64,000 nucleotides of DNA from Pythium myriotylum (taxonomy: Eukaryota > Oomycota > Peronosporomycetes > Pythiales > Pythiaceae). The notes beneath the pieces are model-generated. The model had not been told where the DNA came from, searched no databases, and saw only the letters and a list, made by a program, of their open reading frames with translations. The first letter of the stretch is position 1. Every line of letters starts with the position of its first letter. A program made the translations under genes and the position numbers. Where the stretch lies: positions 186,001-250,000 of the forward strand of contig JALJCQ010000021.1 in NCBI GenBank assembly GCA_023091665.1, written 5' to 3'. Below, piece by piece: positions 11,649 through 21,889 of the stretch.

Positions 11649-12648
11649 GATGCTATTATTAGTACGGTAGTAATCGCCGAGCCCTGTACAGAGCCTTTGC
11701 CTTTTCGTAGACGGAGTGGATCCGCCGCGAGCCTGTCGCAGTGGTCACGAACTGTTGCGTGTCCGTCCATCTAGGAAAAAGGTGGCGCCATCTCTCTTTT
11801 CACAGCCCGGAAGCTTCTGTTCCCAGGGTCGGACGCGAGGCGACGACGGACAGAAAAGATCGCAAGAGTAGGATGAGTCGTCGTCTCGGATTACAGGAAC
11901 CGTGTCGCATACATGTACGAGCCCTCGCGTCCCTCGTAGCCATCTCAGCCATCTCTCTCGCGATCATTTGCGCGAGATCTCGGGGCGGCTCTTCTGGGGC
12001 GCGCGTTCTCGGCTCGCAGCTGTCCGCCTCCTGACAACAGCCACGGGCGCGGCGTCCCCATCACACAAGCCGATCTGGTTCGACGACCCAGAGAAAGCCA
12101 AGCGTAGCGAGCGCTGGATGGTCTGCTCTGGCGACCTTCCCGAGCGCCGTGAGTCAGGCTGGTCACGGCTGGCGACAGCGCCGAGTCTTCTGGTCGTAAG
12201 GCCACGCTAAGGCGACTCGGCCTTGAAGCGCGCCGATCTTTTCCGTTTTGGAACCAACGTTGGGAAGCCAACGTGGGATTGTTTGGTACACGTCCGCGGT
12301 TCGTTTCTACGCGACCAGGTGTTGTGTTTCTTGTTCGGGACTAAACCCGAAAAGAAAAGAAAAGGAAAAACAACACAAATCCACAAATCAACTCATGCAA
12401 AAGCAAACGGCAACCTCCTCCAGTTGATCGCGCGGCCCGCGCGTGACCGGCGGCGGCTCGTCTACAGTACTCGCCGGCCCACGTGGCGCGCGCGCGCCTC
12501 TCCGGATCGATTTTCCTTTGTTGTTTGTTTTCTCATCCACGCTGTCCATCCATTTCGCTTTGCTCGTAACGTTGACTTCCTCATCTACAGCCAGTTTATT
12601 GTCGCAACTCTTTTTTTTTTTTGGTTTGTTTTGTTGGTGTTTTTCTTT
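11649..12648. other. 1-kb gap between convergent genes
   Basis: This lies between the 3' ends of the RGS and kinase genes. Apart from the weak ORF listed separately it shows no gene. The kinase-proximal part has a T-rich run (12609-12622) expected of 3' UTR sequence. Confidence 0.4.
11902..12210 (+). other. Possible small unrecognised ORF
   Basis: The open frame codes for up to 102 codons without an ATG start (first codon GTG). Its middle part reads like protein (PIWFDDPEKAKRSERWMVCSG, near 12065-12127), followed by a possible splice donor GTGAGT at 12150. A spliced small gene starting upstream, for example from the ATG at 11873, is conceivable, but I could not build a convincing model and do not recognise a family. 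Confidence 0.2.
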
Positions 12649-13584
12649 TCACGGCGCGCCGTCTGCCGGCACGCGGCGCACGGCGGCCGCCAGCATGGCC
12701 GGGTGCTCCAGGATCTGGGTCACGTCCTTGAAGCGGTCGAGCGGGTCCACCTGCAGCATGCCGTCGAGCAGGTCGAGCGTCGCCGCCGACGCGCGCGCCT
12801 CCATCTTCCAGAGCTGCAGCACGCCGCGGCAGCCGAGCTGCGAGAACGCGACAAAGTCGCTGGCGCTCGCGGACGCGATCTTGACGAGCGGCGAGCCCGT
12901 GAGCAGGATGAAGAAGAGGATGCCGAGCGACCAAATGTCGGCGCGCACGGGGTCGTACGCCGACTTGGCCACGACCTCGGGCGCCATGTAGTTGACCTTG
13001 CCCACGGTCGCCGTGCTCACGGCGTCGGCCTCGGTCGAGAGCCCAAAGTCGCAGAGCTTGCACGTGCCGTCGTCGGCCACGAGCACGTTCTCGACCGAGA
13101 CGTCGCGGTGCGCGACGTTGCAAAAGTGCAAGAACTCGAGCCCGCGCGCGACCTGCAGCAGCACGTCGAGCGCCTCGCGCGGCTCGAGGCAGTGGTCCGA
13201 GGCGCGCTCGAGCCGCGCGAAGAGGTCGCCGCCGCCGCAAAACTCCATGACGAGGTGCGTGGCGTCGTTCTCGAGGAAGGCGCCGTGGCAGCGCACGATG
13301 TTGGGGTGGCCGCCGCGGTCGGCCACGTGCGCGGCCACGTGGAGCTCTCGGATCGGGTCGTCGGCGTGGCGCGGCGCGCCGTCGTCTCGCGCGAGCCGCG
13401 CCGACTTGACCACGAGCGGCGCGGCGTCGGGCGCGTCACGGAGGCGCGCGCGGCAGAGCGTGGCGTTGGGCGTGGCGGCGAGCGGCGCGGCGTCGAGCAG
13501 CAGCATGTCCATGGAGGCGACGGCCGTGGGCCGCGGACGGCGGCGCCCGGGCCGCAGGAGGTTGGCCGGTCGGGGGTCGGTCAT
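12649..13584 (-). CDS. Protein kinase, oomycete-type Ser/Thr kinase (first of tandem pair)
   Basis: Single exon of 311 aa. Kinase landmarks in order: Lys60 in VVKSARL, HPNIVRCHG at 93-101, hinge MEFCGGGDLF at 113-122, the catalytic HRD at 159-161 in HRDVSVENV, DFG at 179-181, APE at 201-203 and DIWSLGILFF at 216-225. The usual glycine-rich ATP loop (GxGxxG) before Lys60 is not visible. The catalytic loop reads HRDVSVEN where most Ser/Thr kinases have HRDLKxEN, so the Lys is replaced by Ser. Thus it may be an atypical or weakly active kinase. The closest general group appears to be CAMK-like. An in-frame ATG at 13512 is an alternative start. A paralogue lies 0.98 kb upstream on the same strand. 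Substrate unknown. Confidence 0.8.
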   Translation of the reverse strand: MTDPRPANLLRPGRRRPRPTAVASMDMLLLDAAPLAATPNATLCRARLRDAPDAAPLVVKSARLARDDGAPRHADDPIRELHVAAHVADRGGHPNIVRCHGAFLENDATHLVMEFCGGGDLFARLERASDHCLEPREALDVLLQVARGLEFLHFCNVAHRDVSVENVLVADDGTCKLCDFGLSTEADAVSTATVGKVNYMAPEVVAKSAYDPVRADIWSLGILFFILLTGSPLVKIASASASDFVAFSQLGCRGVLQLWKMEARASAATLDLLDGMLQVDPLDRFKDVTQILEHPAMLAAAVRRVPADGAP

Positions 13585-14568
13585 GGGGCCGGGCCGGCTG
13601 ATTCGCGAGTGAGCGGGAGCCTCCGTTGTCCACTGGTGCGGGGGGAGGGCAAAGGGGCTGGGGAACCGGCACAGTACGTACAGGGGGAGCGCGCGCTGGC
13701 TCGTCTACCGGGGAGGGCGGCAGCGGCGAGGCCGTCTGGGCGAGAAAGCATCCCGCCACGTCTGCAGCGAGGCGCTCGCTCTCCCTTCAACTTCTCCGGA
13801 TGGCGCGCTCGAACGACCCGACCGGCGAGCAAACAATTGAAAGAAAAGAATCGCAAAGACGACCGTCCCCCCCCCCAAAAGCCCACGGCGCGTTTTATTA
13901 CAGCGGGTGCCGAGTTTTTGTTTTTTGTTTTCTTGGATTCTCGGGGGAGAGGGAGCCGGTGGCGCCAGCCAATCACACGCCTCGTGACTTGGCCCATGGG
14001 TCGAGGCGACGACATCTTTGTCGAAGCCACGGACGAGCGCTTCCGGTCCGTGCAAACACGGCCGTCGCGCTCGTGGGTTCTGAGAACGCCAACGGGGGGC
14101 CGCGGCCAAAATAGAAAAAAAGGGTCCTCTCGCGCAAAAGCCGAGCGATCTTGAAAAGATGCGACTGTGGAAGATTGCGAGGCTGCCTCTCGGGCGGGGT
14201 GGGGGAGGGGAGACAGCTTTTTTGTCACGCCATCATGAAACCGTCCTGGTAGAAAAGCCAGCCCGCTGCTGTGCTCGGGGGGCGGATAATAAAAACACCG
14301 GTGCGACCTCGGATGGGGGGGCCGAAAAAACCATGGGTAAACAAAAAAAAAAAAAAACAAAAAAAAAAAAAAACCGATGGCTTCCCTTCTGCTGACTCGG
14401 TCGTGTGGTCGCGGATGCGTGGCCACCAGTCGTGCCGAGCGTTTGGCGCGCGAACGCCTGTGCAAAGCAGGCGTCCTCCGCCGGCAGTTAAGTTCGTTTG
14501 TGTCGTTAAGTTCGTGTCGGCCACACACGCTGCTATTCTTACCACCTATCCTATCTCAGTACGTGTCG
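13585..14568. other. Gap between tandem kinase genes, with poly-A tracts
   Basis: 984 bp holding the promoter of the downstream kinase and the 3' end of the upstream one. It contains two 15-base A runs split by one C (14343-14373) and several G and C homopolymers. Long open frames here on both strands are by-products of high GC. I see no gene. Confidence 0.5.
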
Positions 14569-15450
14569 TCATCGGCCGAGAGCAGACTCGGCAAGCGCGT
14601 CATGCTTTAGCACCTCGTCTGCGGTCCGAAGGCGCTTCTCCGGCTCGACTTGCAGCAGCTTCTCGAGCAGCTCGATGGTCGAATTGGCGAAGGCGTCGTG
14701 GAGGCGCCAGGCGCGCAGCAGGCCGCGCACGCCGACGGCCTCGAGCGCGCGGAACTCGGGGCAGCGCCGCGACGCCCACGGCACGAGCGGCGAGCCCGTG
14801 AGCAGCATGAAGAGCAGCACGCCGAGCGACCAGAGGTCGGCGCGCACGGGGTCGTACCACGCGCCCGCGACGACCTCGGGCGCCGCGTAGGGCGTCTTGC
14901 CCACGACCGCGCGGCTCGGCGCGTCGGCGCGCGTGCTGAGCCCAAAGTCGGCGAGCTTGCACGCGCCGTCGCGCGCCAGCAGCACGTTCTCGAGCGAGAG
15001 GTCGCGGTGCGCGACGTTGCAGTCGCCGTGGAGGAAGCGCAGCGCGCGCGCGAGCTCGCGGGTCTTGCGCAGCGCCTCGAGCGGCGCGAGGCGGCCGCGC
15101 GGCTGGCGCGCCAGGTGCGCGAAGAGGTCGCCGCCGGCGCAGTGCTCCATCACGAGCACGGCGACGCCCTGCGCCGCGCGCGTCTCGAGCACGCGCACGA
15201 CATGGGCGTGGCCGCCCGGAGCAACGCGAGCGAGGCGGCGCGCCACGAGCAGCTCGGGCGTCGCGTGCGGGAGGCGGGCGATCTTGACCACGCGCGGGCT
15301 CACGGCGGCGACGTCGTCGGCGAGGAAGACGTTGGCGGCGAGGCGCTGGCGCAGGCGCAGGCGGAGGCCGAGCGGCAGGCGCGAAGGCGGCGGCGTAGGC
15401 GTAGGAGGCAAGGCGACGGCGCGGTAGGCGGCGGTGTGGGCCGAGCTCAT
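14569..15450 (-). CDS. Protein kinase, oomycete-type Ser/Thr kinase (second of tandem pair)
   Basis: Single exon of 293 aa from the ATG at 15450. That start is chosen because the longer open frame above it is the CT/GT-rich leader (CACACACA at 15488-15502). Landmarks: Lys56 in RVVKIARL, hinge MEHCAGGDLF at 101-110, HRD at 148-150 in HRDLSLENV, DFG at 168-170, APE at 190-192 and DLWSLGVLLFMLLTGSPL. As in its neighbour, the ATP-loop glycines are missing and the catalytic-loop Lys is Ser. It is closely related to the kinase at 12649-13584 in length, motif spacing and wording (DPVRAD, LLTGSPLV), so the two are a tandem duplication. Role unknown. Confidence 0.8.
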   Translation of the reverse strand: MSSAHTAAYRAVALPPTPTPPPSRLPLGLRLRLRQRLAANVFLADDVAAVSPRVVKIARLPHATPELLVARRLARVAPGGHAHVVRVLETRAAQGVAVLVMEHCAGGDLFAHLARQPRGRLAPLEALRKTRELARALRFLHGDCNVAHRDLSLENVLLARDGACKLADFGLSTRADAPSRAVVGKTPYAAPEVVAGAWYDPVRADLWSLGVLLFMLLTGSPLVPWASRRCPEFRALEAVGVRGLLRAWRLHDAFANSTIELLEKLLQVEPEKRLRTADEVLKHDALAESALGR

Positions 15451-16708
15451 GGTCGATTGTCGAATGCGAATCTCGGAGAAAAAAAAAACACACACACACA
15501 CAAAGAAAACGAGGGGAGACGGGGCGCGGGCGGGGTGCTTGGGCGGGCGTGACGCGGCCTTCGTCCGCACTTGGGTCCGCCTCGAACAGGACGCTTTGCG
15601 CGCCGCCAGCTGGGCGCCAACGACTGGTGGGTTTTCCCCCCTGGAGATTCAGTCGCGGCGGCCCGGTCCATACACAGGGGCAACAGAAAAAATAACACCA
15701 ACAAAAAGCGTTTAGCGAATCAACCAAAGAAACGAGCCCCGACGAAAAGAACGGCGCGAGAGGAGTGCGGCCGTTTCCTTCCCGCGGCAGTTGCCGCGCG
15801 CGTGTTGTATTGTTCATACGGTGGGACGCCGGGCAGCAAACCGGCACCGGCACGCGCGTCCGCTTGGGGTGTCCGCCGCGTGACGCCGGCGGCCACTTTG
15901 TCCGAGGGAAGCTCGCGGGTGACGCGGCGTCACCGGACGTGAGATTCGCCGTCAAACCGCCCGGCCAATCGCCGGCCAGTGACAGTGACGTGGAGGCGGC
16001 CGCGTCGTCGTGTCGTCGCGTTGTGCTTGTCACATTTTTTTGTGCCGTCGACCAATCAGTGCGTGACGATTTCGTTGGAAGGCCAAACGGTCGTCAGCCA
16101 ATCGCGCGGCGCGTTCTCGACCAGCGTCACCTCACGTGGGCGAATGGCCGAGCGCGCCGCCGCCCCGTCCGCAATCCAAACGGGAAGGCGTTGCTTCCAG
16201 CCGTTTCACTTTTTCGCGCCCGCGTTTCAACAACGACCACGTGGTCGCTGCTTGTGCAAACGACTGTCTCTTTCTCTTTCCCGTTCATTCAACCGACTCA
16301 ATCATCCAGGCTTCGGGATGATTTTTATTTTTTTTTCTTCCTTCGGCGCTGTTCCGAAAACTTGGCGGTTTCACTTTGTGAACGCCTTTGCTGGATCTCT
16401 TTCCCGAACCCTCCAGAGCGACGCGCCTACGGTCTCAGAAATCGACCCGCGAATCGCGCTCTCTCTGTGAATCTCTCTCGGTTGGCCCCACGCCAACAGC
16501 CCAACGAGAGAGAGAGAGAGAGAGAGAGAGCTCTTGGTTGTCGACGACGCGGCCATCGTCCCTCTCTCTTTGCTCTTCGCTCTTCCTCGCTTCACGTGAC
16601 GTCGAGTCACACCGGATCGTCTCCGATCTGATAATGTAGCCATGTTCGACAGCGGATACCCTCTCTAATCTGTTGAATGTATCTATATCGGCATTCAAAG
16701 GGAGCTCC
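15451..16708. other. 1.26-kb gap with a GA microsatellite
   Basis: This holds the promoter of the second kinase and the 3' flank of the membrane-protein gene. A (GA)n run covers 16506-16532, followed by CT-rich sequence. A 288-codon open frame on the plus strand (15765-16631) has no ATG-led, protein-like content and is not called. Confidence 0.45.
16506..16532. repeat. (GA)n microsatellite
   Basis: About 13 uninterrupted GA units, directly visible. Confidence 0.95.
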
Positions 16709-18506
16709 TCACGGGAAGAACTTCTTCCACATGAACACTGCGCGAAAGTCCGTGCCTGTTTAAGAGAGCGCTGCGTGAGTGCCGAGCGACTCGCCAACCA
16801 CTCGAGAGCAAAGCAGACCACGTACCGTACTGGAACATGACAAAATGCGCCGCGAAGAGCAGGTAGGCCGTGAGCTTGGCCTGGATTTGGAGCTGCTGCA
16901 TCTCGAGCACGAACGCGAGCTGCTTGAGCGGCGAGACGCCGATGCGTCGTCGAGAGAAGAGACGGTCCATCGCCAGCAGCAGCAGCACGGGCAGCGCGCC
17001 CATGAGCAGGCTGAAGAGCACGTTGCGGTCGTGGGTCGTGGCCAGCATCGGCAGCTTGAGCATCGCAATGGTCGGGAACGAGCCCAGGTTGGCCAGCGAC
17101 GAGTCGCAGACCACGGCCACGAAGACCAGGTACACGAGCGGCGCCACGGCCTCGATGTACTTGACGAGCGCGAGGTACTCGGTGTTGAAGAGCACGACGA
17201 GCGTCTGGTGCAGCGCGGCCGTCGTGGCGCGCGCGTGGGCAGCGTCCTTGTCGCCAGAGCCCTGGGGCATGGGCGCCACGGCCGCAGCACTCACACTGTT
17301 CGCTCCGCCGTCTGGCGCCGCGATGAATGCTGGCAGCGACTGGAGGTTGTCGACGATGACCGCGAGGTCGTTGGGCAGCGCGTGGTGCGTCGTCGCGCGT
17401 AACCGCATGCCGCAGAGCACGGTCTCGTCCAGCTGGTGCGGTCGTCGGAGCGCGTCCACGAGCGTCTGCAGGCACTCGGCGCCGTCGCTCGAGAGATCGG
17501 CGTCGCGACGCAGCGCGATGAGCCGCTGGACGCGCTTGTTCAAGTGGATCGCGGCCGTGAGCGCCGAGAGGAAGACCGTGCCGAGAATGGCCGAGAGCTT
17601 GTTGGCGTCGTAGGCCACGAGCATCTCGAAGAGCATGTACCACGCCACGAAGAGCTCGGCGCTGAAGACCACGAGCTCGGGCACGGCGTCCTGCGCGTGG
17701 CGCAGCAAGTAGCAGGCCGCCGTGTGCTTGAAGATGTTGCGGATCGACTGGTAGAGTAAGAAGCAGATCTTCTGCGCGACGTGGTGCGTCTCGATCTTGA
17801 GCAGAAAGATCTCGAACGCCGCGAACGAGACGATCATCACGAGCTGCACGATCAGAAACGAGATGAAGCGACTCGGCGGCATGGCCGTCGCTCCACCGCG
17901 CGCGCCCTGCGGGAACGGCTTGCGTCGCACGAAGAGGAAAAAGAGCGTGGTCCAGATCACGAGGAACGGCGCCATGCCGAGCACGAACGAGAACGGCACG
18001 GGAAACATCCACGCGTGGCCCACGGCGTTCAGAATGACCACCATCGCGGCGGCTGTCGCGAGCGAAATGGCAGCGCCGGCGAAGAACGAGATCGGGTACG
18101 TCGGGAGCATTTTGTGGGCCTGGATCGTCACGCTCGCGGCGAAGACGAGGCTCAGGATCGACGTCAAGACCCAGAACGGCGTGTTGTCGGACCAGTGGAA
18201 CGGGTTGTACTTCTTGACCGCGAGGAGTTGGAGTAGGATCGCGAGTACGAGCGCTGGCACGGGCGTGAGTACGCACACGGCGAGCACGCGCACGCCGGAG
18301 ACGCGCTGCGCGTAGTCGTGGAGCGCGAGCATGCGCTCGATCGAGTATTGGCCGCGGTGGCTGGTCTGCAGCTTGTCGTGGGTTGAGTAGTCCGGGATTC
18401 TCGGTGCGTTGCGACCGACCTTGGAGTCCCACGCGGACACCGGTGGCGTCGCCACTCGCGTCTCGACATCATCGCCCATGGTGTCGAGGTCGTGACGAAA
18501 AGCCAA
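16709..18506 (-). CDS. Polytopic membrane protein of unknown function
   Basis: Exon 18506-16826 joins 16737-16709 across an 88-bp GT-AG intron (donor GTACGT), giving 569 aa that end in MWKKFFP. The splice replaces an unlikely arginine-rich read-through tail and ends right after a membrane segment, which supports it. Residues 1-60 are soluble. Then come about eight to ten hydrophobic segments, for example VLAVCVLTPVPALVLAILLQLL near residue 75, WVLTSILSLVFAASVTI, and FLVIWTTLFFLFV. A soluble loop rich in Ala and His follows in the middle, with further spans before the C-terminus. I do not recognise a transporter or channel signature. It starts 298 bp from the divergent small CaaX-box gene. Confidence 0.7.
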
Positions 18507-18804
18507 GTGGGAGGCTCAGCCTTGACTTGATGAGCAGAGGAAGTATTCTTGGCCTGTTGTACTTGTCGGCACAGAACTCGTGTCGGTGTTGCGATCGCGT
18601 TGAGCAGCCGGCGAGGACGACGCTGGAGCCTCCCCTCGCTAGGGGTTGGTATTAAACACCTTCTTCCCTCGCATGCACTCACTGACGCGTTGAGCACGGC
18701 ATCAGAACGCATCGCAGCCCTCAGATTACTCCCGTCGAGACGTTGGCGGGTATTTTCGGAAGCAAACTGAACGCCTCAGAGACGACGGATGCTCTCCGGC
18801 GACG
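18507..18804. promoter_or_regulatory. Divergent promoter region
   Basis: 298 bp between the start codons of the membrane protein and the CaaX-box protein. No motif can be named with confidence. Confidence 0.4.
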
Positions 18805-19242
18805 ATGGCAGTGCGAGTCGCTGTCGACGTCACAGGTAGCGACGCCGACCTCACCGACGCGCTCAAGACCCAGCGGATCGACGAGCCGCCACCGGCGAGT
18901 GCCAAGTATGTGGTCGTCGCCTCGCTCTCCGACCGCCTCGTGTCCACGAACGACAACAAACCCGAGTCGCCGGTGACGACGCCACCACCTGAGGCTCCAC
19001 CGACGCTGGACTTGGAGAAGCTCCAGCAAGAGAAGAAGCGCAGCATCGTGCGCCGTGCGTCGGTCCGCCGCAAGCTCGAAGACGCGCCCGACTCGCTGCG
19101 TCTCGAGTCGACGCGGCGGCGCAGCAGCGTGGGCGTCAAGGAGCCTTCGCGCGCGACGGTCGTGTACTCGCCGCGGGCGCTCGCCGAGCTGCTCACGCGC
19201 AAGAAGGCGGCGACGCGGTCCAAGTGGTGTAGCCTCATGTGA
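18805..19242 (+). CDS. Small hypothetical protein with C-terminal CaaX prenylation box
   Basis: One exon, 145 aa, ending W-C-S-L-M before the stop. Cys142-Ser-Leu-Met145 fits the CaaX rule, and Met in the last position favours farnesylation, so the protein would be anchored to membranes by its tail. The N-terminal 55 residues are acidic to neutral (VAVDVTGSDADL). Two basic Ser-containing patches follow, KKRSIVRRASVRRKLE and RLESTRRRSSVGV, which resemble basophilic kinase sites (RRxS). It is not a small GTPase, since no G-motifs are present. I do not recognise the family. It is convergent with paralogue A, 151 bp away. Confidence 0.65.
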   Translation: MAVRVAVDVTGSDADLTDALKTQRIDEPPPASAKYVVVASLSDRLVSTNDNKPESPVTTPPPEAPPTLDLEKLQQEKKRSIVRRASVRRKLEDAPDSLRLESTRRRSSVGVKEPSRATVVYSPRALAELLTRKKAATRSKWCSLM

Positions 19243-19393
19243 GACGGCACAGTGTGAATAGAGACCGCGAGCAAGTTGCCGGACCATCATTCCGTTAAAA
19301 AATGATTGGAGGATATAATAAATCGACATCTATGATTGGTGGTAAAATAAGTGACAACCATCACTCGCGCGAGAAAGGCGGTCTCCATTGCAG

Positions 19394-21889
19394 TCAAAGG
19401 TCTTCAGTAGCGGTCACGCGCTGGTGGTCGTCCTGGTGGGCCAGCGTGAGCTCCGTGATGTCGAAATCATCCAGAAGCCGCACGCGCTGCGCCTCCGACT
19501 GCTCGACCACGCGCCGATGCAGCAGCATCGTGGGGAACTGCTGGCTGTCGAGCATCACGCGCGCGATGGTCTGCGGAGCTGTGATGGCTGCGAGTGGATC
19601 ACTGATGCTCGATGGGAGGAGAGTCGGCAAGAAGACTGCAACAACGAGAGCAAGCACGAGCAGCGCGCAACCAGCGAACGAGAGCCACGCGTTCTGAGTC
19701 GGCACCGAGATCCACACGACGACGTCCTGGGTGTTGAGGTCGAACTTGAGCGTCGCCTTGTTCGCGTCTAGTTGCACTGTGTCTTTGACGGCGGCATTCT
19801 GGAACAGGAAGAAGGTCGCAGCCGTGTACGCAGTCTGGAAACCGTGTTCGATGTACATGTGGTTGTTGACTTGAGTGAAGAGAAGCGACTCGATGTCGGC
19901 GTCGCAGGCTGTCGACACGGTCTGGTTGGTCCAGTTGACTCGATCGACGTTGTGAGGGAGCAGCACGTCGCGCGCGAGCGTACTCACCTCAATTAACGGC
20001 ATTGATCGAGGCTTGAACGCGTAAATGAGAGTGGAAGGCACGATGACGTTAGTCGGTAGGGCGTCAGCGCTCACGACAAGGTGTTGGTCAGGTTGAGTTG
20101 TTGAGCCATCCGAGCCCAGCGATGACGGCAAGAGCGGCAGCTGGAGCCCGAGACACTTGCTCTTTGAGTCATTGCAACCGGCGTTGAAGACTGTCGAGAG
20201 ATTCTCAAATTTCCACGACAAGCGGCCGATGGTGAACGTGTAGATTTTGCGTAGATTGGTGATGAGTGCTGGCTCCCCCGTTTCGTCGTGCTTCGCGTTA
20301 TCCGATTTGTTTTGCGTGATTGAGTCTGCCACGAATCGCTTTCCCAGCGTCGAGATCATGATGGCTGTTGTGGAGGCGTTGCTGCAGTTGAAGGAGGAAT
20401 CGCCGTATCCTCTAGATTGCAGCTGTTTGTTGCCAGCGGGGTCCATACAGGAGCTAAACGCACGCACGTGCTGGGGTGGATCCGTCACCGACACTTTCGA
20501 TCCAGGGGTGCGCATCAGACAAAGCGCTGGCCATGGTCCACAATCTTGCGCGTAGCCAGGTTCGCCCGCTTGGAACACTTGGGTGAGCCGCGGATTCTTC
20601 GATGGTGTCGTCACCAGCAGACTAGGGTCGAAGTCCACCTCAAACGTCACCGCGTCGAATGTGATTGTCGGGGAGATGTCTACGTGGGAAAACGTCATGA
20701 CGATGTTGTCGCGCGACGTGTTGGTCGCATTCTGGAACTGACGGGTCACGGCAGCGACACTCGCGCGAAGGAACCAGTCACGCTGCGCCGCTTCGTCTGC
20801 TGCTGGAGACGAAGGCAGCAGACCTGCAACTTGTGCCGCTGGTTCGATCGGCATTGTATTGGACTCATTGGTCGATTTCTTCGGATATCGCTTGCTCAAG
20901 TCGTCAGTGTCCAAATATGCACTGACTTGCCCCCATGGAAAGTACCTGGGTGCCACGGCCATGATGTACAGGAACAAGTCGGCCGCCAGCGTGGCGTTCA
21001 TGGGGAGGTCAGCGTTCTTGACGCCGCTATTCACGGAGCTGTTCGTCGGGTTCACGACAACACGTAGCGTCTTGGACGGCAAGGCTTCCTGCAGCACACG
21101 GCTCTGCCAGTCGCGCTGGGTGAACCCAAAGTCGATCGTGGGCAGGGGATTCGGGTCGCCGCTCGACTCGTATCGCGTCTCGTCCCAGTTGCAAATGTCT
21201 TGCTTCAGCGTGACGCGCGGCAGCACGATGTTCCGTAGCACGGTGTTGGAGACCAGGTTCCCTTCAGACAATTCTGAGACGGTATGGGTGACGGTTGTGG
21301 TCCTGCCGGTGATGTTCGCGCCCAGCTGGGTTGAGGCGGAGAGATCGGTAGCGGAGACCACGGCGCGGACTTCCTGAGGACGAAGCTGGACGTTGAGCGC
21401 GTTGAAGGCGTTGCTGATGAGGTAGCCGATGCCCGCGGCAAACACGAGCACCGTCGGCCTGAGCTTCCAGCTCGCCGTCGGCTGCGTGAACGCGTCGGCC
21501 AGGAACCGCAGCGTCACGATCTGCACGAGCACAGCCACCACGACTTCCATGGGCTTGCCAAACGCCGACGCCACGTTACCCGAGTACGAGTTGTAGTCGT
21601 CGAGCAGTTTGGCGCGCTGTGTGGCATTTTTCTCCTCGCTCTCGAACCGCGAGAGCTCGACCCCGTGCTGGAACGTGGCCACGAGCGCGACGATGAGACC
21701 GACGCTGAGCACCGCCACGAGCAGCACTCGTCCTCGGCGAATGGCTACGGAGACCGTGAGCTGCGTGGGCGTTTGACCGACGTAGTGGCTTACAGGCGTC
21801 GCGGATGGATGGGAGCTGGCCGGCGACGCGGCCGGGTCCATGAACACGACCGAGTCGAGTGACTCGAACTTGTTCGTGCGGAAGTTCAT
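19394..21889 (-). CDS. Large membrane glycoprotein, paralogue A
   Basis: One exon of 831 aa when started at the ATG at 21889 (MNFRTNKFESLDSVVF). An in-frame ATG at 21919 is possible, but the paralogue at 34279 starts at the equivalent residue and has the same length. Layout: a cytosolic-looking N-terminus of about 50 residues, a membrane span near 55-74, two more near 115-132 and 145-164, and a long region to about residue 725 with many Asn-X-Ser/Thr sites and Cys residues (CNWDETRY, CGPWPALCLM, CSNAST). A final span near 727-752 and an 80-residue tail ending in LTLAHQDDHQRV follow. The large glycosylated region is likely extracellular. I do not recognise a named family; it appears three times in this window. 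Confidence 0.8.
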   Translation of the reverse strand: MNFRTNKFESLDSVVFMDPAASPASSHPSATPVSHYVGQTPTQLTVSVAIRRGRVLLVAVLSVGLIVALVATFQHGVELSRFESEEKNATQRAKLLDDYNSYSGNVASAFGKPMEVVVAVLVQIVTLRFLADAFTQPTASWKLRPTVLVFAAGIGYLISNAFNALNVQLRPQEVRAVVSATDLSASTQLGANITGRTTTVTHTVSELSEGNLVSNTVLRNIVLPRVTLKQDICNWDETRYESSGDPNPLPTIDFGFTQRDWQSRVLQEALPSKTLRVVVNPTNSSVNSGVKNADLPMNATLAADLFLYIMAVAPRYFPWGQVSAYLDTDDLSKRYPKKSTNESNTMPIEPAAQVAGLLPSSPAADEAAQRDWFLRASVAAVTRQFQNATNTSRDNIVMTFSHVDISPTITFDAVTFEVDFDPSLLVTTPSKNPRLTQVFQAGEPGYAQDCGPWPALCLMRTPGSKVSVTDPPQHVRAFSSCMDPAGNKQLQSRGYGDSSFNCSNASTTAIMISTLGKRFVADSITQNKSDNAKHDETGEPALITNLRKIYTFTIGRLSWKFENLSTVFNAGCNDSKSKCLGLQLPLLPSSLGSDGSTTQPDQHLVVSADALPTNVIVPSTLIYAFKPRSMPLIEVSTLARDVLLPHNVDRVNWTNQTVSTACDADIESLLFTQVNNHMYIEHGFQTAYTAATFFLFQNAAVKDTVQLDANKATLKFDLNTQDVVVWISVPTQNAWLSFAGCALLVLALVVAVFLPTLLPSSISDPLAAITAPQTIARVMLDSQQFPTMLLHRRVVEQSEAQRVRLLDDFDITELTLAHQDDHQRVTATEDL

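Noticed and set aside
12223..14154. 643-codon plus-strand open frame
   Set aside because: It is opposite the first kinase and follows from high GC; composition is Arg/Ala/Glu-rich without any motif, while the minus strand has complete kinase motifs.
16435..18432. 665-codon minus-strand frame overlapping the membrane-protein gene
   Set aside because: Arg/Ala-rich shadow in another frame of the membrane-protein gene, which has hydrophobic spans and a sensible splice.
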